Shown in pieces: positions 34,018 to 39,076 of a DNA stretch of 39,076 nt. The stretch is from assembly GCA_017883965.1 (NCBI GenBank), contig JAFNKG010000016.1, positions 1-39,076 of the forward strand. Direction: 5' to 3'. The notes under the pieces are model-generated. The model was not told the DNA's origin and made no database searches. It worked only from the letters and a program-made list of their open reading frames with translations. Made by a program: the position numbers and the translations under genes. The DNA is from Candidatus Methanophagales archaeon. GTDB lineage: Archaea > Halobacteriota > Syntropharchaeia > Alkanophagales > Methanospirareceae. How positions within the stretch are numbered: the stretch's first letter is position 1; each line of letters opens with the position of its first letter.

Positions 34018-34224
34018 ATGGTGCGCCCACTAGAACGAATTGAAAAGATTTTTGCCCTCCTCGCCGAGAAACCGCGATCTCTCACCGAAATCGTCAAATT
34101 AACGGGGATGCATTACCGGACGGTGCAAGAATATGTCGATATGATCCTTGATATTCAACAGCGCCCACGCATGGAAAAGATCGACACCGGGAAAACTACG
34201 ATCGTCCGAATACAGGAGGAGTAG
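34018..34224 (+). CDS. Winged-helix protein of the SWIM module, copy 2
   Basis: A 68-residue winged helix, IEKIFALLAEKPRSLTEIVKLTGMHYRTVQEYVDMI then RPRMEKIDTGKTTIVRIQEE, paralogous to 7090-7293. GGGA lies 8 nt before the ATG. The intergenic region shared with the SWIM gene resembles that of copy 1 (TAAATCTTTC.AT), so one divergent promoter region drives both genes. A role in repressing this divergent pair is plausible from size and position but not shown. Confidence 0.75.
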   Translation: MVRPLERIEKIFALLAEKPRSLTEIVKLTGMHYRTVQEYVDMILDIQQRPRMEKIDTGKTTIVRIQEE

Positions 34225-34243
34225 CATAAAACAGGAGTTGACG

Positions 34244-34297
34244 GGTCCTCAGAAGACAATAGTAAGTTGGTGACAAACCTTGCCATTCCTGAGGGCC
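34244..34297 (+). other. Conserved 3' hairpin holding the inverted-repeat arm in its loop (copy 2)
   Basis: GGTCCTCAG (34244-34252) pairs with CTGAGGGCC (34289-34297) over 9 bp including one G-T. The loop carries AAGTTGGTGACAAACCTTG. Position and loop core AAGTTGGTG match copy 1 at 7315-7369, while the stem sequence differs and still pairs, which is evidence of compensating change. Confidence 0.55.
34269..34282. repeat. Inverted repeat, right arm (module copy 2)
   Basis: GGTGACAAACCTTG, exact reverse complement of 33870-33883, about 385 bp away, the same spacing as in copy 1. Aligned to copy 1 (GGTGCAAAGCAATG) it differs at several positions, so both arms have changed together in at least one copy. 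Confidence 0.8.
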
Positions 34298-34446
34298 TTT
34301 CGTCTCAGGATGTGAAGAAGACTGGTGACCCTAAAAGTGTTGTGGCGGGAGGCTCAACTGAGCCCACTAAGGAACTCTTCACAGCCTCCTCACCAGAAGT
34401 CGCCCCTCGCCCCTCTCTTTTGTTCGATATTTGTGGATTATATGGA

Positions 34447-34593
34447 ATGAGCGAGCAAAGCGAGCACCGGGCGACGTAAGCGCAGCGCTACGAGCACGGG
34501 CCAGCAAGGGAGGAGCTTGGCCGGCCAAGCTCCGAGCGCGCGCGCGTTCTAGGCGGAGCGGAGGTAGGCCCGGAGCGGAGCCGTAGAAGGACA
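34447..34593. other. GC-rich island with nested inverted repeats
   Basis: About 145 bp far richer in G+C than the flanks. It has GAGCGAGC and CGGAGCGGA repeats and an alternating GC run at about 34535-34545. A perfect 22-nt palindrome at 34512-34533 (half-site GGAGCTTGGCC) is enclosed by GGGCC (34498-34502) with GGCCC (34567-34571) and, outside that, CTACG (34488-34492) with CGTAG (34582-34586). As DNA this could form a cruciform; as RNA a branched hairpin. No protein-like frame is convincing. Copy 1 of the SWIM module has nothing like it. Possible natures: a small mobile repeat, a recombination or replication site, or a structured RNA. Confidence 0.5.
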
Positions 34594-34914
34594 TGAACGT
34601 TAAGGAGGAGGGAGCGATTATATCAAGATTTAAGGGGGAGGAAAGGATTGTGAGTATTAAATGGGGGTCCGCATTGGTGGTATAGAAGAAAGAAAGTCCA
34701 GTGATATGTTACTAGTGGTAATGCAAAGCTAACTTTGGTATTAATAATGTAAGCCAGCTTTCCCATACAAAGTCAAGATCCCGGTTATCTATAAATTATT
34801 CAGATCACTAAGATTAGGGAGGAGAATTAACGCAATCTTATAAATAGAAAAGTTACCCTATTCCTAAAGTCGCAAATCTTAAAGACGTGATATTATAACT
34901 TTAATCTTGATAGA
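34594..34914. other. Gene-free stretch upstream of the 34915 gene
   Basis: No gene recognised. It contains purine-rich GGAGGAGGG and GGGGGAGGA runs at about 34600-34645 and, at the right end, ATATTATAACTTTAATC, a TATA-like element about 25 nt before ATG 34915, which would give an almost leaderless mRNA. Confidence 0.4.
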
Positions 34915-35922
34915 ATGTTAAAAATAATCATAGAGGACGAGAAAATGGTTGAACTTTATAAAATGAAACCAGATGGGAAACCTGAAAAAATTCAACCTCA
35001 TAGATTTGCGGATGAACCAAAAGATCTTGAAGATTTCATAAAGAAAAACGAAGAAATTTTGGGAGATAACGTTGCACTTCTCAGCCGTCAGATAACGATC
35101 CCTGGTGGCAGAAGAATAGACTTATGGGGTTTGGATGCACTTGAACTGCGACCCGTAATAATTGAGCTGAAAAATACAACCACTGGGGATGAAATAATTT
35201 CTCAAATATTACCGTACTATAAATTTGTCAAGTCCCATCCTGATACCCTAAAGTATAATGCAATAAAAGACAAGGAATATATGAAAAAATTGAAAGAATT
35301 GGGTGTTGACGCAACTAAACTTGAAAATGAGTTAGAAAAAGACCCTAAAGTAATATTAATCGCCCCTTCTTTTAGTAAGGATCTGTTAGATGTGGTAGAC
35401 TATATTACTTTCGAAGTTCAACTCTTAGAACTTTCCCGTCATAAAACCAAAGAAGGAGATTCTTTTGTTGTAATAAACAAACTTCAACCCACTCCCCCAA
35501 CTCCGGTAACTGTAAGAGCGCAAGAGCAATGGAACTGGGAAAAATACCAACAAGAGGGAATTTCCAAGAACAAAATCGAAATCGCTGAAGGGTTAAAGAA
35601 GCGTATCGATACCATCTTAAGAGATGAAAATATCAATCTTCAGCCAATTTTCAGGAAGCTATACATACCCTACCAAAGTGGTAGAAACAACGTTTTTTGG
35701 ATTGATGTGGGATACACTTCATGGAAAAAAGGAGATGTACTGTTAACTCTGAAATTAGATAAAAAACCCGATCTCAAGGCAGAAAATATAGCGATTAAAC
35801 ACACTAAAATTAAATGGTTAGAAAAATACAAACAATACAGCATCTTCTTTGATGAAGATGTTGATTTATCTCCATTAACTCCAATTATTAAGAGATCCTA
35901 CGAGTACGTTATTGGAGAGTAG
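34915..35922 (+). CDS. PD-(D/E)xK nuclease-like protein with DUF5655-like C-terminus
   Basis: A 335-residue protein (a later ATG at 34945 with GAGGA upstream is also possible). Residues about 35-105 form a NucS/DUF91-like nuclease core: DLEDFIKKNEEILG, RRIDLWGLDALELRPVIIEL, with D69 and E84-L-K86 as metal ligands and lysine, then QILPYYKFV as the usual QLL-Y helix. Residues about 225-335 (LKKRIDTILRDENINLQPIFRKLYIPYQ, FWIDVGYTSWKKGDVLLTLKLD) match the DUF5655 pattern. NucS relatives cut branched or mismatched DNA; proteins of this joint form are usually uncharacterised and often sit in defence islands, as here. It is AT-rich, and transcription seems to be its own. Confidence 0.65.
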   Translation: MLKIIIEDEKMVELYKMKPDGKPEKIQPHRFADEPKDLEDFIKKNEEILGDNVALLSRQITIPGGRRIDLWGLDALELRPVIIELKNTTTGDEIISQILPYYKFVKSHPDTLKYNAIKDKEYMKKLKELGVDATKLENELEKDPKVILIAPSFSKDLLDVVDYITFEVQLLELSRHKTKEGDSFVVINKLQPTPPTPVTVRAQEQWNWEKYQQEGISKNKIEIAEGLKKRIDTILRDENINLQPIFRKLYIPYQSGRNNVFWIDVGYTSWKKGDVLLTLKLDKKPDLKAENIAIKHTKIKWLEKYKQYSIFFDEDVDLSPLTPIIKRSYEYVIGE

Positions 35923-36109
35923 TACATTCCAGCATACCTTCTCAATAATTATAGATAATACATGTTTTGATATTGGGTAAGATAATCATATGGAGCGCAA
36001 TCAATTCACTGCACACCCTAGGTTAATAAATCGCTGGTTAATTTAGATCCAAACGAAAAACGTCTGAGAAAACGTTTTATTTAGCTGGACCTACATCAGG
36101 TTAATCATA

Positions 36110-36772
36110 ATGAAAGGACAAATGAAAAGTGTAGGTGAAAACATCTTGTGTGGCGCGATGGGTTTCATTCAATGGATAGAAAAACGGTTCAATAACCTGC
36201 AAGAATTCAGACCGTTGACTCCTGGTGAAGTAACGCATGCAGAGAATTTCAATCTCTGTTATAAACGAACTGGGTCACTAATAAAAGGAAATCAATGGTA
36301 CTTGTTCAAAGCGCTACCAACTGAACTCACTACCGAAGAAGCCTATCGACTAGCAGAAGAAAGAAACCTAGTGGTGAAAGGCAAACGCAAATTATTCAAA
36401 TGGTTAATGGATTTTATGGTATTTATTTACATCTCAGAGAAATCCATTCCTCGTGAGGTTCTTGATTGCCTCGGAAAGTTCTATTCGGTGAAGAAAGAGA
36501 TTTCTGGTAATGTTCAAGAAATTAACTTCCTGTTTGAAATTTCTACAGGACAATATACCCAACCAAAGAGAACAGGATTCGTTGGGTGGATCCCCTTAAA
36601 GAGACTGATAGAAGATGCCCAACAACATATCTTTGAACCTTACCGGCAATGGGTACTCTCTAGTCTAGGGACGGGGGAACAGATAGCAGCTTTTTGTCAA
36701 AAATGTGGACAAAGGAATCCTGAGAAACAAAAATTTTGTGGGAGTTGCGGAGCAAGCTTAGTATTACCCTAG
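36110..36772 (+). CDS. Unknown protein with C-terminal zinc ribbon
   Basis: A 220-residue protein from ATG 36110 (ATG 36122 is possible). The main body is alpha/beta with no recognised signature (WYLFKALPTELTTEEAYRLAEERNLVV, FKWLMDFMVFIYIS). The last 28 residues are a clear zinc ribbon, FCQKCGQRNPEKQKFCGSCG, with ligands C196, C199, C210 and C213. Such a tail is common on archaeal membrane-associated or regulatory proteins and also ends the protein at 37243-37593. No membrane helix is certain here. Confidence 0.6.
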   Translation: MKGQMKSVGENILCGAMGFIQWIEKRFNNLQEFRPLTPGEVTHAENFNLCYKRTGSLIKGNQWYLFKALPTELTTEEAYRLAEERNLVVKGKRKLFKWLMDFMVFIYISEKSIPREVLDCLGKFYSVKKEISGNVQEINFLFEISTGQYTQPKRTGFVGWIPLKRLIEDAQQHIFEPYRQWVLSSLGTGEQIAAFCQKCGQRNPEKQKFCGSCGASLVLP

Positions 36773-37242
36773 AGAATTAAGCGCTCGAAGGTTTATTGTG
36801 AAATATGAGGTAAATTCTATTTTTCGGGACTTAGAGGGCTTGAATAAGCATAAGAATAGAAAAAACTCCTTTTCCAATTACGAAATTATTTGAATTAAGG
36901 TTTCTTAAAGTTATCAAAGAGAAGGGAAATCATACATGTTCAATGTAAGCTGCATAATTGACAAATATGTAAGTGGTGACAAATGGTGGACGATCACCAT
37001 AATAGATGAGAGTGAATGGATGCCCACCACACCCACAAGATCCACAGAGTGCGACCACGAGCCGTGGGCAAGTGAGGGGTTCCTCTTCTACGGGGATTGC
37101 GGCTGGGTCATCCCAAAACCCCGGCGGAAATCAGTGGTCACTCTCGCATGTTAAAAGCAGCTATTTTAGCAATGATGCATACAAGACAAAAATACGATCC
37201 CCTGTCAAGCTGCTCCACACAGGATACGAGATAAAATTTCTA
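36773..37242. other. Mostly empty interval
   Basis: The first 160 bp are AT-rich with no gene. A 72-codon frame at 36936-37154 has GAAGGGA about 12 nt before its ATG and encodes scattered C and H residues (CDHEPW, GDCGW), with a more GC-rich second half. Protein-likeness is poor and a second overlapping frame is equally open, so it is treated as a doubtful or decayed gene. Confidence 0.3.
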
Positions 37243-37593
37243 TTAATCCCTTGATAGACTCGGACCGCAGTGTACACAGAATTTGGTATTCGGAGGTATT
37301 TGTTTTCCACAAGCTGAGCAATATCTTTGGTAAGGCACCTTCTTTCCTACGACAGGCTTGAATTTAACTTGTTTTTGAGAGAAAGCACCGTATAAAAGTC
37401 CCACAACGAAGAATATCACTGTTAAAACTGGAGGCCAAAATTCATCTGGAAAAAGGCGAAATGAATCAAAGATCCAATCTGAAATCACAGTATACCATGT
37501 TACACTGGCCACAATAACTCCCAAGATGAAACCAATAATAGCTCCTATGCCACCAACCAATACGCCCTTACTTATTCGTCCAATAATTCCCAT
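37243..37593 (-). CDS. Small membrane protein with zinc ribbon
   Basis: A 116-residue protein. Two membrane helices, about residues 10-34 (a glycine-rich VLVGGIGAIIGFILGVIVAS stretch) and 53-71 (WPPVLTVIFFVVGLLYGAF), then a basic linker and a zinc ribbon YCSACGKQIPPNTKFCVHCG with ligands C92, C95, C106 and C109. By charge the ribbon lies in the cytoplasm. Function unknown; ribbons on small membrane proteins often serve as docking or assembly parts. It is transcribed away from the candidate RNA region at its right. Confidence 0.7.
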   Translation of the reverse strand: MGIIGRISKGVLVGGIGAIIGFILGVIVASVTWYTVISDWIFDSFRLFPDEFWPPVLTVIFFVVGLLYGAFSQKQVKFKPVVGKKVPYQRYCSACGKQIPPNTKFCVHCGPSLSRD

Positions 37594-37880
37594 TTTTTTT
37601 CATCTCTTCATCTATTTAAGCCAACAAAGTTTGCTAAAGCGATTCATGCGAAAATTGTAAATATGTTTTTTTTAATATTTTAGTTCTACATCACATTGAG
37701 TTAGCTGTCAATTTGAATAAAATTTGCTCCTATATTATTTCGATCTGGAATTCTGGTATAGATGATCAGTCAGCATTTGGGTCGGAACTATAGAATGCAT
37801 TGGGGTCAATTAAATTCAAAGACTCTGGGTCAAAACATGATATAGAATAAGAAAATTCTTGATAAACGGCCAATTCTCTT

Positions 37881-38760
37881 CCGCCAAAATGAACGAGCGT
37901 AATGCTCTTAATAACTATCCAGAAAGAGCCCATAACCATCATTGGCGGTCAAGGTTATTGGAAAAGATTAATTCACGTAATTGCGGGACTTAGAAGTCAG
38001 TTTTGGAAAAAAGAACGGGAAAATCTTGTTCTGATACTACGAGATCATAGGAAATATGGTATCTCAAGTTTTCTAAAGGGAAGAGGGAACCGCCCAGCGG
38101 GAAAGTATGAGCACGAGGAAAAACCACGGTTTCCAAAGGGTGGGGCAACAATAACGGCGGTAAAACATGAATCAAAGGGAGGTTCATCAAAGGGTTTTGC
38201 CCAGAATAAGAACCGCAGCGGGCGACCAAAACGGTTCGCTCAAAGTTTCCATACGCATTTAATGAAATGATTGAAAGGTGCGTTAACTAATGAATTGCAT
38301 GGCATGGAGGAAAGGATGATGCGCGAGACAGACAAGGAAACCCTGAGCCAAATGGAACGAAAACCGCTGCTCTGGTGTCACAACCATTCCTTCAGGAAAA
38401 TCCTTGGAAACCGGTGGAAACCTTGGATATAAACCAAGAAACAGTGGGAACGAAGGCAACAAGGAAGGAATGCAATTTCTTTGGAATTTCCGAACGATCC
38501 CCACATATCACTTAACTGAGCTGTGTAGGCTTCGAAAACCCGACGGGCTAACCCCCATGAGGTTTAATTCGAGGTGAAACGACCATCAAGGTATATAGAG
38601 ACTGACTTAAACGCGTTTCGATGGATAGGATCGGAAACGACACCATACACTCTTTTTTAGTTGAATCCCCGAAGCCCACGTTTTCCCCCGCCACCAGCGG
38701 ACACGGAGCCTGGACACCTGCGTGAACCGCCGGGGCAAAAATGCAGGAGGCCTAAGGAGG
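37881..38760 (+). ncRNA. Candidate large structured RNA
   Basis: No frame here is protein-like, but the plus strand folds into consecutive nested hairpins with purine-rich loops. Examples: CCGCCAAaaTGA (37881-37892) with TCATTGGCGG (37939-37948), enclosing GCTCTT with AAGAGC; GAAAAtCTTG (38019-38028) with CAAGTTTTC (38065-38073), enclosing GATAC with GTATC and CATA-GGAAA-TATG; CAAGGA (38333-38338) with TCCTTG (38401-38406), enclosing CCTGA/TCAGG, AATGG/CCATT and ACC/GGT; CGTTTCGAT (38614-38622) with ATCGGAAACG (38630-38639); and CCTGC with GCAGG at about 38717-38746. Loops are A-rich (GGAAA, GAAA), as in folded RNAs. Ends are approximate. Conserved motifs of RNase P, SRP and rRNA were not found. 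A repeat-rich decayed region is the alternative. About 290 bp to its left (37594-37880) hold no gene. Confidence 0.5.
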
Positions 38761-38919
38761 TTATCCGGACATTTAGCAAGAGCGAATAGGAATCTATCTT
38801 GATCAAACATTACATGTTTTTTGAGCAAAAACTCATTAGAATTAGGAGGGGCATCTGGGTACTTGACAGAGGGACGTACCAGTCATTAAGAAATAATAGT
38901 CTAGAAACGAATTGTCCAA

Positions 38920-39076
38920 TTAAAAGACCACATATGCCATAAATCCTACATTTAATACCACATGTCCAAAGGCTAAGCCTATTATATTGTGGGTTTTCAA
39001 TGCTGCTACATCCCCAGTGGTTCCTAAGACAAGTGTCAGTAGCACAGCTCCCGGCAGCGAGAGTGCCGGCGCCAAT
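38920..39076 (-). CDS. Membrane protein, C-terminal 51 residues (rest beyond window)
   Basis: A frame open from the right edge to TAA at 38920-38922. The residues (LAPALSLPGAVLLTLVLGTT, then IIGLAFGHVVLNVGFMAYVVF) form two hydrophobic segments separated by a short GDVAALKTHN turn, typical of the end of a multi-pass membrane protein. The start and most of the protein lie outside the window, so no family can be named. A second frame on the same strand is also open for this length but is far less protein-like. Confidence 0.55.
   Translation of the reverse strand, partial: LAPALSLPGAVLLTLVLGTTGDVAALKTHNIIGLAFGHVVLNVGFMAYVVF

Noticed and set aside
34267-34594. Two frames over the GC-rich island
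   Set aside because: One begins inside the inverted repeat and both consist of low-complexity residues; the DNA is better explained by palindromes.
38114-38160. Resemblance to RNase P RNA (GAGGAAAAACCACGG, AAAGGGTGGGGC...GGCGGTAAAAC)
   Set aside because: The conserved blocks are too close together, and the 3' block around ACAGAA..GGCTTA is absent.
37978-38230. Group I intron P and Q elements (TAATTGCGGGAC and GAACCGCAGCGGG)
   Set aside because: Short matches that can pair, but no R and S elements and no rRNA or tRNA exons; not enough to call an intron.
37902-38270. 122-codon frame in the candidate RNA region
   Set aside because: Composition is dominated by K, G, R and S from purine-rich loops, no start signal, and it crosses several strong hairpins; three other frames nearby are equally open.
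38562-38573. GGTTTAATTCGA as in 16S rRNA
   Set aside because: Only 12 bases agree and the flanks do not continue as rRNA; likely chance.
1-39076. CRISPR array, tRNA and rRNA genes, transposase genes
   Set aside because: I looked for regularly spaced repeats, for T-loop GTTCRAATC within a cloverleaf, and for transposase motifs in the frames; none was found. A GTTCGAATC at about 7276 lies inside a coding region.

Overview
The window looks like a chromosomal piece of an archaeon, most probably an Asgard archaeon or a close relative. This rests on a Roadblock/LC7-type protein at the left edge, a RING-like zinc domain at the end of a membrane protein, archaeal TATA-type promoters, short genes with frequent GTG/TTG starts, many winged-helix and zinc-ribbon proteins, and large secreted proteins with Kelch, beta-propeller and thrombospondin type 3 repeats. 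The lineage is inferred from gene content; no rRNA or tRNA was found to fix it.

Layout. 1-481: Roadblock/LC7 protein running off the left edge. 841-2845: small genes (unknown, DUF6884/YaaA-like, DUF365/PUA-like, a small winged helix). 3112-6602: a restriction-modification pair, a HindIII-family nuclease and a DUF1156 adenine methyltransferase, convergent. 6640-7370: first copy of a SWIM-like/winged-helix module bounded by perfect 16-bp inverted repeats. 7968-10927: small gene, a degenerate remnant, a beta-CASP/RNase J-like hydrolase and a truncated radical SAM gene. 11269-16276: Kelch/TSP3 surface protein, a HEPN-like protein and an unrecognised two-gene operon whose first gene has a decayed relative at 8595-8990. 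16493-19184: winged-helix sensor plus polysaccharide deacetylase. 19194-23084: beta-propeller/TSP3/transmembrane/RING protein. 23379-30283: HerA-type ATPase and a single-chain R-M-S enzyme, bracketed by a duplicated HerA 5' end. 30434-34593: unknown gene, a 40-residue SMP-like protein, then the second SWIM module with a tiny zinc protein and a LAGLIDADG endonuclease, and a GC-rich folding element. 34915-37593: PD-(D/E)xK protein and two zinc-ribbon proteins. 37881-38760: a region with no credible gene but dense nested hairpins, a candidate large structured RNA. 38920-39076: C-terminus of a membrane protein running off the right edge.

How it fits together. The window alternates between moderately GC-rich, apparently resident genes (RNase J-like, surface proteins, deacetylase, HerA, SWIM/LAGLIDADG) and AT-rich defence genes (HindIII-like R-M, R-M-S enzyme, PD-(D/E)xK protein), as expected for an accessory or defence island with repeated insertion and decay. 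The surface proteins and deacetylase suggest cell-envelope work. The most unusual items are the candidate large RNA, the duplicated module whose inverted repeats differ between copies yet match perfectly within each, and the secreted-propeller/transmembrane/RING protein.
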